From NCBI RefSeq assembly GCF_947504105.1, contig NZ_CANNGP010000034.1:1-45645 (forward strand): a stretch of 45,645 nt of DNA. The letters run 5' to 3'. Made by a program: the position numbers and the translations under genes. Origin of the DNA: an uncultured Tateyamaria sp. GTDB lineage: Bacteria > Pseudomonadota > Alphaproteobacteria > Rhodobacterales > Rhodobacteraceae. Below are positions 26,119-33,839 of this stretch, one piece after another. Positions within the stretch are counted from its first letter, which is position 1. Every line of letters begins with the position of its first letter. The notes under the pieces were generated by a model. The model was given only the letters and a program-made list of their open reading frames with translations, searched no databases and had not been told where the DNA came from.

Positions 26119-27255
26119 ATGACACTCCCGCCGGATACTGTCGCCAAGGTGCAGAACGCCCTGCCCTTCGCCCTGTCTTTCCTGCTGATCCCACTGGCGA
26201 TCACCAGCGCCATCTACGGTGGCTGGACTGTTATCCTTTTGCCTGTGGTGACATGGTACATGTTCTCGATCCTCGATTTGGCGGTGGGTCTGAACACCGA
26301 CAATGCAGATCTTGAAGCAACTGAAGATGACCTGTTCTGGTACCGGATGATCACAACTGCATGGGTGCCCGCGCAATTCCTGATGCTGTTCGGCCTGATC
26401 GCTTACGTCTCCCCGGCAGACCACCTCAACACGCTCGAAAAACTGGCGATCTTCTTTGGCGTGGGCGTCATTACCGGCACCGTCGGGATCAACTATAGTC
26501 ACGAGCTGATGCACCAGAAGAACAAGCTCGAACGCTGGCTGGGCGATGCGCTCTTGGCCATGGTGCTGTATTCCCACTTCCGATCCGAACACCTGTTGGT
26601 GCACCACCGCTATGTCGCTACCCCACGCGACCCAGTGACAGCCCGCATGAACGAAAGCTTCTACCGGTTCTACCCACGCGTTCTAAAACAGTGCTTCCTG
26701 TCTGCGTGGAACGCGGAGAAGGCGATGTTGGCACGCAAGGACCTGCCCGCCACCGACAGCTCAAACCCGTTCTGGAAATACGCCTACCTGCAACTGGTGT
26801 GCTTCCTGCTGGCCTTTGCGCTTGGCGGCTGGGCGGGTGTGGGTCTGTTCATCCTGCAAGCGGGCGCCGCCATCTGGCAGCTTGAACTGGTCAACTACAT
26901 CGAACACTACGGCCTGACGCGCAAACATCTGGGCGATGGCAAGTACGAGCACGTACAACCGCGCCATTCGTGGAACGCCGCACACAGGGCATCGAACTGG
27001 TTGCTGATTAACCTGCAGCGGCACTCGGATCACCACTACAAGCCTGACCGCCGCTTTCCCGTGTTGCAAAACTACACCGAAGCCGACGCGCCACAGTTGC
27101 CTTACGGCTACCCTGTGATGACCATTGCCGCGATGATGCCCGGTGTCTGGAAACGGGTGATGAACCCGCGCGTGCAGAAGTGGCGCGACATGTACTATCC
27201 GGAAATCACAGATTGGGCGGCGTATAACAAAGCGGCAAACCCGCTACCGCGTTAG
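26119..27255 (+). CDS. alkB: AlkB-type integral-membrane alkane hydroxylase
   Basis: This is a membrane di-iron monooxygenase that would hydroxylate terminal carbons of alkanes or related hydrocarbons with electrons from rubredoxin. The 378-residue protein has about six membrane helices and all four histidine boxes: HELMH (128-132), EHLLVHH (157-163), the AlkB-specific NYIEHYG (259-265) and LQRHSDHH (299-306). NYxEHYG separates AlkB from XylM-type and fatty-acid desaturase relatives. No rubredoxin, rubredoxin reductase, alcohol dehydrogenase or regulator lies next to it, so electron donors must be encoded elsewhere. ATG 26119 (AAGGA upstream) is preferred to 26089. Substrate range is not readable from the sequence. 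Confidence 0.92.
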   Translation: MTLPPDTVAKVQNALPFALSFLLIPLAITSAIYGGWTVILLPVVTWYMFSILDLAVGLNTDNADLEATEDDLFWYRMITTAWVPAQFLMLFGLIAYVSPADHLNTLEKLAIFFGVGVITGTVGINYSHELMHQKNKLERWLGDALLAMVLYSHFRSEHLLVHHRYVATPRDPVTARMNESFYRFYPRVLKQCFLSAWNAEKAMLARKDLPATDSSNPFWKYAYLQLVCFLLAFALGGWAGVGLFILQAGAAIWQLELVNYIEHYGLTRKHLGDGKYEHVQPRHSWNAAHRASNWLLINLQRHSDHHYKPDRRFPVLQNYTEADAPQLPYGYPVMTIAAMMPGVWKRVMNPRVQKWRDMYYPEITDWAAYNKAANPLPR

Positions 27256-27261
27256 AACCCA

Positions 27262-27275
27262 ACGCCAATTGGCGT
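27262..27275. promoter_or_regulatory. Perfect 14-bp palindrome after alkB
   Basis: ACGCCAATTGGCGT is a perfect palindrome 7 bases past the alkB stop and 83 bases before the next gene's start. It has no loop, so it is a better DNA operator candidate than an RNA hairpin. No binding protein can be named. Confidence 0.35.
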
Positions 27276-27357
27276 CATCAGGAAGCCGCATTTGCGCCGT
27301 CCTCCCGCCAAACGGGTACAGCATAGCTGATCGTATTGGCGATGCAGGACGGTTACG

Positions 27358-28629
27358 TTGCAGCAAATATCTTATTGGTATTCCTTCATACACGCGCGCT
27401 TGCCCTATCCGGTGCGCGTCCTTCTGAACATTCTTCTCCTGCCGATGGCGATCTTCGGAGCAATGCGCGCAGCCGTGTCGAGCATGGCGCACGAAAGCTC
27501 GATCAACATGTTGACCGATGACGAACTTAAATCTGCTTTTACGTTCGACGTCCTCGATGGCGATCCGGACGCACAGCATGTCAAATCGGAACATGATCAT
27601 GTCATGGCGCTCATTGCCGAAAGAAAATGGAGGGATGTAGGCCACTTGATCGAAAGCCACGATCAAGCGCGCGCCCCGCTTCCTTCCGGTAATCGACTGA
27701 ACCGCATGCTGTTGGCGCACCTGCAACATACTGCATTGGCAGATGGTCCAACACAGTTCAATCGAACAACCGATGCCAATCCTGTCACGCCGTTCACAGA
27801 GGCTGCACTGGCTTATCCCGACAGCTATGGCCTCGCTTGCTTGGCAGCATCCATGCACCTGAGCGTTGGCTGGCGGGAACGTGGTCACAATTTCGCTGAC
27901 TTCACGGGCAGCGGCCCAATGGACAAGTTTACAACCCATCTGGAAAGCGCGCGCGCATGCGTTGCGCATCTTGATGCAACGGCTCTGAACGCGCAACTTG
28001 TCGCCGAAATACAGTACCAGACAATGATCGGCGGCGATGCAGACGCACAGGAATTGATAGGTGCGGTGGACCAATGGGGGGCTTTGGATCCAACCGATTT
28101 GGCCAGGTTCTCGCGCTTGGGAATACACCTGCTCCCTCGGTGGTACGGCGATTACGGCTTTATGCGTGAAACGGCACAGCTCATCTATGCCCAAACCCAT
28201 TCCCGCTACGGCGCCGCTGGCTACGCCGCATTTTTCCTGCAAGCATTGGACACCGATGAAGAAACACTGGCGTATGTTGACATGACTTTGGTGCGCGAAG
28301 GTGTTCTCGACCTGATCCAGATGGCACCTGATCCAGATGTATTGTGCAATCTGATCTGCAAACGGCTTTATTCCATCGGTTGCAAAAGCCACTCCATAAC
28401 CGGTGCCGAGGAAACCGACGCAATCCTGAGCAAACGAGAAGAGGTGAAAAAGACTTTTCATAGCCTTGTCAGACAGGGGTTAGGCGTCGTTTTTCCAGAT
28501 ATCTGGACGACGCTGTGCAGTGCAACCGATCTGCGCTACCTCCTTGCAGAGACGTTTGAGGGAGAAATCATGCGCGGCTGCCACGTTCATCTTGGCGCCA
28601 AGGGCGCAAAGATCACTGAGCCGGAATAG
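27358..28629 (+). CDS. Hypothetical protein, 423 residues
   Basis: I do not recognise this protein. A hydrophobic segment lies near the N-terminus (about residues 20-36, PVRVLLNILLLPMAIFGAM), so it may be anchored to the inner membrane by a single helix. The rest is soluble and mostly alpha-helical, with repeated pairs of helices (for example HDHVMALIAERKWRDVGHLI, EAALAYPDSYGLACLAAS, HLESARACVAHLDATALNAQ) that resemble TPR-like scaffolds. The C-terminus includes RYLLAETFEGEIMRG. The start is probably TTG 27358 with GCAGGA upstream; ATG 27445 would remove the hydrophobic segment. Its place behind alkB on the same strand with a 102-base gap leaves co-transcription open. No catalytic motif is visible. 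Confidence 0.7.
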   Translation: MQQISYWYSFIHARLPYPVRVLLNILLLPMAIFGAMRAAVSSMAHESSINMLTDDELKSAFTFDVLDGDPDAQHVKSEHDHVMALIAERKWRDVGHLIESHDQARAPLPSGNRLNRMLLAHLQHTALADGPTQFNRTTDANPVTPFTEAALAYPDSYGLACLAASMHLSVGWRERGHNFADFTGSGPMDKFTTHLESARACVAHLDATALNAQLVAEIQYQTMIGGDADAQELIGAVDQWGALDPTDLARFSRLGIHLLPRWYGDYGFMRETAQLIYAQTHSRYGAAGYAAFFLQALDTDEETLAYVDMTLVREGVLDLIQMAPDPDVLCNLICKRLYSIGCKSHSITGAEETDAILSKREEVKKTFHSLVRQGLGVVFPDIWTTLCSATDLRYLLAETFEGEIMRGCHVHLGAKGAKITEPE

Positions 28630-28641
28630 AGCCCTGCAACT

Positions 28642-29994
28642 CTAATCTAGCACCCACACCGGTAGCATCTCGGCCACGCCGCGGACAACCTGATCCGGTG
28701 CACGGCGGACGCCGCTGGAGCCCCCCGCCGCCGAGATGGTTGCGTCGCTAATGATGGCGCGCACGCCCAGGGCTCGCGTCATTGCCTCCAACCGGTTTGC
28801 AACGTTCACAGTGTCGCCTAGAACCGCAAATTCCAGCCGGTTGGCACCGATGTCACCAAGAACCACAGGTCCGTAGTGCAGGCCGAAGCGCGCGTCGATT
28901 TCTGGCAAGCCCTCTGCACGGCGATCAACGTTCAGTGCATCCATGCGGTCCGCCATCGCATGCACACAGGCCACCGCACGGGCCGCATCATCCTGTGACG
29001 GCAGAGGCGTGCCAAACGTCGCCATCAACCCGTCTCCCAGATACTTGTCGAGCGTGCCCCCATGGGCAAAAACCTCGCTCTCCATGCGGGTGTGGAAGGC
29101 CCGCAAGGTCTCGATCACCTCTTGGGCCGGGCGTCCGTCAGCATAGGTGGTGAAACCCACAATATCGACAAACAGCACCGCCGCATCGTGGCTGCGAATC
29201 TGGCCCAGCGGCTCATCCTTGGTCGACAGTTCCTCGACCATGGAGGGTGAGAAGTAGCGCGCCAGATTGGTGCGCTCGCGCGCCATCTCGGCGCTGTCCA
29301 GAACAAGGTTCTGATATCGCCGCACCGCAACGGCCAGGATCACCGCAACAACAAGAAACACTACAACCTGCTGAAAACGCAGATCCCAATTCACATTGTT
29401 CGGATCAAAGGCGCGGGCCAGATCAGGGTGGTCGGGAAACATCTGCCCTGCCGCGTCGGACAGTTCTGGAAACGTCCTGCCAAACCACCATACGCAAAGC
29501 GTCCCCAAAAGCCACAAGGCCATTGTCCAGTTCCCAATAGCAATGATGGTGCGCCACGAATATGTCAGCACGCCAGCCGCCAAGATAATGAAGAAGTATT
29601 GGAATACCTCAAAATTGTAGATCAAAGCCGTCGGCATCGGATCGTCCTGCAGCGGGTTCGGCACCAGCAAGGTCAGGGTCATCAAGAGCAGATCCAAAAA
29701 CAGCAATGCCAGCTCGGCTCGCGACTGCCCGACACGGCCGACGCGCCGTTGTGCAAATCCCACAAGCACAAGGCAAAATAAAAGGAACTGGTACCACAGC
29801 ACATCCCAGTTAGGGTTCAGAAATACAAGCATGATGGCCGTGACCGACAGCGCACCGGTCCGGGCCTTTACGGCCAAATCCATGCCTTCACGCTTGTTGC
29901 GTTCCAGTGCCTCCCGCGCATGTCGATGCCCGGGAATTTCATCGTCGCGATCAGCGCGGCCTGCAGTCACTACGGTGGCGCTCACATCGACCAT
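28642..29994 (-). CDS. Membrane-bound class III adenylate/guanylate cyclase
   Basis: This 450-residue protein makes a cyclic nucleotide. The N-terminal half has about six membrane helices (roughly 48-60, 65-80, 95-112, 128-146, 150-172, 208-224), a likely sensor or anchor. After a linker (MARERTNLARYFSPSMVEEL) the catalytic domain (about 265-430) has both metal aspartates: Asp277 in LFVDIVGFT and Asp321 in KYLGDGLMATFG. GDTVNVANRLEAM near 395-410 gives the transition-state Asn/Arg region. Cyclic AMP is more likely than cGMP on family grounds, but the purine-specificity residues were not assigned. ATG 29994 is the start. It converges with the hypothetical gene upstream (12 bases apart). Confidence 0.92.
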   Translation of the reverse strand: MVDVSATVVTAGRADRDDEIPGHRHAREALERNKREGMDLAVKARTGALSVTAIMLVFLNPNWDVLWYQFLLFCLVLVGFAQRRVGRVGQSRAELALLFLDLLLMTLTLLVPNPLQDDPMPTALIYNFEVFQYFFIILAAGVLTYSWRTIIAIGNWTMALWLLGTLCVWWFGRTFPELSDAAGQMFPDHPDLARAFDPNNVNWDLRFQQVVVFLVVAVILAVAVRRYQNLVLDSAEMARERTNLARYFSPSMVEELSTKDEPLGQIRSHDAAVLFVDIVGFTTYADGRPAQEVIETLRAFHTRMESEVFAHGGTLDKYLGDGLMATFGTPLPSQDDAARAVACVHAMADRMDALNVDRRAEGLPEIDARFGLHYGPVVLGDIGANRLEFAVLGDTVNVANRLEAMTRALGVRAIISDATISAAGGSSGVRRAPDQVVRGVAEMLPVWVLD

Positions 29995-30041
29995 TCTATC
30001 TGCCCTCTTCGATTGCCACCTCCAATGTAAAGCACATTAAC

Positions 30042-30068
30042 AAAAAAGCCCCGCCAAAAAGGCGGGGC
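30042..30068 (-). terminator. Intrinsic terminator of ccrM
   Basis: On the minus strand GCCCCGCC and GGCGGGGC (30048-30068) form a perfect 8-bp stem around five Ts, followed by six Ts. It lies about 60 bases past the ccrM stop and just upstream of the cyclase gene, isolating the two transcription units. Confidence 0.88.
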
Positions 30069-30130
30069 ATAGGTGCAGTGCCCCTTTTGGGCCTTGATAA
30101 GGCCGCAGGCACCTGGCGGTGTTTCGTAGA

Positions 30131-31261
<1,131 letters not shown>

Positions 31262-31262
31262 T

Positions 31263-31320
31263 CATTGGTTGCAGCCAATGTGAGTCATACCCGATTCGCC
31301 GTCAAATTCTTTTTTGAATC
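31263..31320 (-). promoter_or_regulatory. ccrM upstream region: palindrome and three GANTC sites
   Basis: Three CcrM target sites lie within 39 bases: GAGTC 31282-31286, GATTC 31293-31297 and GAATC 31316-31320 (the last overlaps the rnhB stop). Between them and ccrM is an 18-bp near-palindrome, CATTGGTTGCAGCCAATG (31263-31280, 16 of 18 positions symmetric). A TTGACG box on the minus strand (31306-31301) could be a -35 element, but no convincing -10 follows at normal spacing. In Caulobacter, GANTC sites in the ccrM promoter and leader are known to tune its expression. Confidence 0.55.
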
Positions 31321-31933
31321 AGGAGCTTACGATTTTTTCTTGATACAAGATATTGTGGACGGGTTTGAAGGTTCGTCTATGGTGTGGGGTTACCCCAAGA
31401 TTTTCCAACGCCAACCTGTGGTTTTTTGCCGGATAACCCATGTTCGTCTCCCAGCCATAACCGGGATGCTGTTGCGCCAAATCCACCATGATCCGATCGC
31501 GACATATTTTGGCCACAATTGAGGCCGCAGCGATACTCAGCGAACGGGCGTCCCCACGCACAATGGGCGTGGCCGGAACCGACAATCCGAGCGGCAACAT
31601 GGTCCCATCAATCAACGCATGATCCGGACGCAGTCGCAGTCCGGCCACGGCACGCTCCATCGCCAGATGCGAGGCGCGTAAAATGTTCAATTCCTCGATC
31701 TCCCGGACGGAGGCATGCGCAACCGATACATCCGCAGATCCAAGGATAGCATCCAACACTGCCTCACGTTTGCGAACGGATAACTTCTTTGAATCGTCCA
31801 GCCCCTCGGGAATGGCTCGTGGGTCCAAGACCACAGCCGCCGCCGTCACCGGCCCGGCCAACGGCCCCCGACCAACCTCATCCACCCCCGCCACACGTCC
31901 ACCAATACGCGCTTCAAATTCAAAATCTGGCAC
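31319..31933 (-). CDS. rnhB: Ribonuclease HII
   Basis: RNase HII cuts RNA in RNA-DNA hybrids and starts removal of misincorporated ribonucleotides. The 204-residue protein has the catalytic start [14 protein letters not shown] (Asp and Glu of the DEDD centre), LDDSKKLS (here [14 protein letters not shown]), DHALIDG with the third Asp, and [21 protein letters not shown] with the last. The C-terminal YGWETNMGY matches the family's YGWxxNkGY. The start appears to be GTG 31933 with GAGGTA ahead; no ATG lies closer to the conserved region. It ends 87 bases before the ccrM start. A copy of the dispersed repeat lies 11 bases upstream of its start codon. Confidence 0.95.
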   Translation of the reverse strand: MPDFEFEARIGGRVAGVDEVGRGPLAGPVTAAAVVLDPRAIPEGLDDSKKLSVRKREAVLDAILGSADVSVAHASVREIEELNILRASHLAMERAVAGLRLRPDHALIDGTMLPLGLSVPATPIVRGDARSLSIAAASIVAKICRDRIMVDLAQQHPGYGWETNMGYPAKNHRLALENLGVTPHHRRTFKPVHNILYQEKIVSS

Positions 31934-31944
31934 TACCTCACCCG

Positions 31945-31976
31945 ATTCTTCTGATCAAAAATACGACCGCCGGAGG
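31945..31976 (+). repeat. Dispersed intergenic repeat, copy B
   Basis: ATTCTTCTGATCAAAAATAC followed by GACCGCCGGAGG. It is about 23 of 29 positions identical to copy A and related to copy C. It includes the palindromic core TTCTGATCAAAA and lies just upstream of rnhB, antisense to its leader. Confidence 0.5.
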
Positions 31977-31984
31977 CACAAAAC

Positions 31985-32032
31985 GCACTTTCTGGAAGAA
32001 AGTGCAAACATCACGTGTCGCCGCAAGGCGAC
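31985..32032. repeat. Two adjacent perfect hairpins
   Basis: Hairpin 1 (31985-32005) has 9-bp arms GCACTTTCT/AGAAAGTGC and a GGA loop. Hairpin 2 (32017-32032) has 6-bp arms GTCGCC/GGCGAC and a GCAA tetraloop. They stand between rnhB and the terminator of the Cys-repeat gene, in a 170-base non-coding region; they could be part of an RNA 5' leader of rnhB or of a small RNA. Confidence 0.45.
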
Positions 32033-32033
32033 G

Positions 32034-32068
32034 CAATAAAAAAGGGCGGTGCCCGAACACCGCCCTTT
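32034..32068 (-). terminator. Terminator of the Cys-repeat protein gene
   Basis: GGGCGGTG (32044-32051) pairs with CACCGCCC (32058-32065), flanked by AAA and TTT that extend the stem. On the minus strand it is followed by seven Ts. It lies about 40 bases past the stop at 32108. Confidence 0.85.
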
Positions 32069-32107
32069 GCAAGGTGGACCATGGGGGCATGGCCCATCCG
32101 CCCGTTC

Positions 32108-32557
32108 TTAACGACGGGCCAACTGATATCCATGACGGCTCAGGCATCGGGCCCCGTATCCACCACGCCAGCCCCGGTTCGTGTAAACGTCACGATGGCA
32201 GGCTGCGGGCAGGCTGCGCGTGAACTTGTAGTGGTTGTTCAGGCAGCGCTGCCCAAAGATGCGGCGGTGTCCGCGATCCGTATGTAAGCTGCGCAGGCAT
32301 TTCTGTGGCAACAGCTTTCGGTTCACGCGTTTGGGCAATGGTTTTGGATGCACAGGGGTGTGCACGGTATGACGCTCACGTCGGTCCTTTTTCTTTTCGT
32401 GAATGACGGCTCCGACGATTGCCAGGCCCAGCAAGGCGGCAAGCGCCGCTCCAACCTCATCATCTCCCGCCCGAGCGGGAACGGCGGTGAAACCGGTTAT
32501 GGCAATGGCGGCAGCAGCAACAGTGCCAATGAACTGACGGTGAATACGAAGTGTCAT
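32108..32557 (-). CDS. Secreted Cys-repeat protein of unknown function
   Basis: This 149-residue precursor has a signal peptide (cleavage near residue 30, after VPARA). A short hydrophobic stretch follows (about 36-52), then a strongly basic linker (EKKKDRRERH). The C-terminal half consists of two tandem repeats of about 32 residues (83-114 and 116-147). Each has the form LPxxCxRxxxTxRGxRxxxGxRCL, with cysteines at 87/105 and 120/138 that could form one disulfide per repeat. I do not recognise a named family. The protein is very basic (Arg, Lys, His). ATG 32557 is preceded by AAGGACG. Divergent from 32732; a periplasmic or envelope role is inferred only from the signal peptide. Confidence 0.8.
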   Translation of the reverse strand: MTLRIHRQFIGTVAAAAIAITGFTAVPARAGDDEVGAALAALLGLAIVGAVIHEKKKDRRERHTVHTPVHPKPLPKRVNRKLLPQKCLRSLHTDRGHRRIFGQRCLNNHYKFTRSLPAACHRDVYTNRGWRGGYGARCLSRHGYQLARR

Positions 32558-32661
32558 GGGGCGTCCTTTCCAAGGTAACGTGACTGGGGCAGACCAAGCA
32601 GCATCTGCGCTGGGTCAAACTTGGATCCACCTCCCTCAGACAGGCAATAACGCCCCCACGC

Positions 32662-32710
32662 TATCGAATATCAGACATCTCAGTCCCCTGATGTTATTGA
32701 ATATCTGCAC
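32662..32710 (+). promoter_or_regulatory. Direct repeat plus hairpin upstream of 32732
   Basis: TATCGAATATCAGACA (32662-32677) and TATTGAATATCTGCAC (32695-32710) are 33 bases apart, about three helical turns, and share TATYGAATATC. Between them ACATCTCAG and CTGATGT form an imperfect inverted repeat. The set lies 22-70 bases before the start codon at 32732 and looks like a regulator-binding region. Confidence 0.4.
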
Positions 32711-32731
32711 AACTCGGCGCAGGTTGGGACT

Positions 32732-33013
32732 ATGAAAAAGATCGCCATATCTATCGCCTTTTCATTGGCGCTGGCCGGGGCCGCACAGGCCCAGTGCTTT
32801 GCCGACTACAAGGCCAAACAGGACAACCCCCTGCGTCTACACTATGGTGTGGCGCAGGTTTCTGGCGCGTGCAGCGCCGGGAACGCCACACAACAACTCA
32901 GATCACGGCTCGCGGCGCAAGGCTGGACATTGCTGCAGGTTCAATCTGTATTCGGCCCCGAAGGTCTCGATCAAAGGAAAGCCAGTGCAGGACAATACTA
33001 CCTCCGCTTCTGA
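32732..33013 (+). CDS. Small exported protein of unknown function
   Basis: This 93-residue precursor has a clean signal peptide (MKKIAISIAFSLALAGAAQA, cleavage before QCFADYK). The mature protein has two cysteines (Cys22 and Cys47), which could form a disulfide, and reads as a compact domain ending AGQYYLRF. I recall similar short proteins in Roseobacter genomes but no named function. ATG 32732 is the natural start. Its last 29 bases overlap the GTG start proposed for the next gene, so the two are probably co-translated. Confidence 0.82.
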   Translation: MKKIAISIAFSLALAGAAQAQCFADYKAKQDNPLRLHYGVAQVSGACSAGNATQQLRSRLAAQGWTLLQVQSVFGPEGLDQRKASAGQYYLRF

Positions 33014-33689
33014 CATGCGGCGCACGGGCAGCAGGCTCGTCACCCTTGGCATCGCGGGCATCCTCGTTTTGCTGGTTCTCGCTGCAGCCCTTCTCTTCCT
33101 CACCCTGCCGGACGCGGGTGCCTTTGATGCCCGCGTCGAACGCATGTTCATCGAAAACGCCGACCTCACCAGTCAGGCCGAAATCAAACTGCTGGAGATT
33201 CTCGCACAATCCGGCACAGCCTTTGCTGACACGCTGGCCAGCTACCGATTGGTGATTTTCGTGCTTCTTGTCTTCGCCACCGCCATGATGATCGCGGCCC
33301 TTGTCTTCGTGATCCTGCTGGTGGGCTTCAACCGCCGTATGGCCCAGATTGAACGGGTTGGCATCCAGGTCAACTCGCTGCTCATCAGCCGCGAAGAAAA
33401 CACCGTCTACCTCAACAACCTTGGCTTCAAGCTGACAGACGCGGCCATGGAAACCATGTCCGTGCTGGCCGAAGCCCGCATGGACGACGATGTGCTCTCA
33501 GGGTCAGAAATTGAAGGTGTGATCTCGGGTCGATCCGCCGCCGATTGCGAGGAGGCAGCAGGTGCCACACGCATCAAACGCCTGCGCGATACACTTGGTA
33601 ACCAGATCGTCAGCGAACTTCTGGTCAAGAACATCGCGCGGCGCGGCTACATGCTCGCGGTGGAAAAGGATGTGATCAAGGTCCTTTGA
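32985..33689 (+). CDS. Two-TM membrane protein with winged-helix-like C-terminus
   Basis: About 234 residues. Two membrane helices are evident (about residues 18-38 and 87-113), separated by a periplasmic-side loop of about 50 residues. After the second helix comes a coiled linker (RRMAQIERVGIQVNSLLISR) and then a C-terminal domain of about 85 residues resembling an OmpR-type winged helix: LTDAAMETMSVLAEARMDD, SGSEIEGVI, ATRIKRLRDTLG and RRGYMLAVEKD as the wing. That would make it a membrane-anchored regulator in which the DNA-binding part is C-terminal. GTG 32985 (AAAGGA upstream) is preferred; ATG 33015 directly follows the previous stop and is the alternative. Function is inferred from the domain resemblance only. 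Confidence 0.75.
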   Translation: MQDNTTSASDMRRTGSRLVTLGIAGILVLLVLAAALLFLTLPDAGAFDARVERMFIENADLTSQAEIKLLEILAQSGTAFADTLASYRLVIFVLLVFATAMMIAALVFVILLVGFNRRMAQIERVGIQVNSLLISREENTVYLNNLGFKLTDAAMETMSVLAEARMDDDVLSGSEIEGVISGRSAADCEEAAGATRIKRLRDTLGNQIVSELLVKNIARRGYMLAVEKDVIKVL

Positions 33690-33839
33690 CCTTCATTTCA
33701 CCAAACAGACAGTCGCCGGAAGCAAACCCATCTGCTGGAAGCGGATGTATTGACTCGCGTGGCGCGCACGCGCCGCATTTCGACAGTGGCCAAATGCGCA
33801 ACCTCGGGTCTAGGGTGCACCGAAAGAAGGAGATCACCC

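Noticed and set aside
24971-26194. Long minus-strand frame opposite mutY
   Set aside because: It is the reverse shadow of mutY, whose motifs are complete; GC-rich codon bias creates such open frames.
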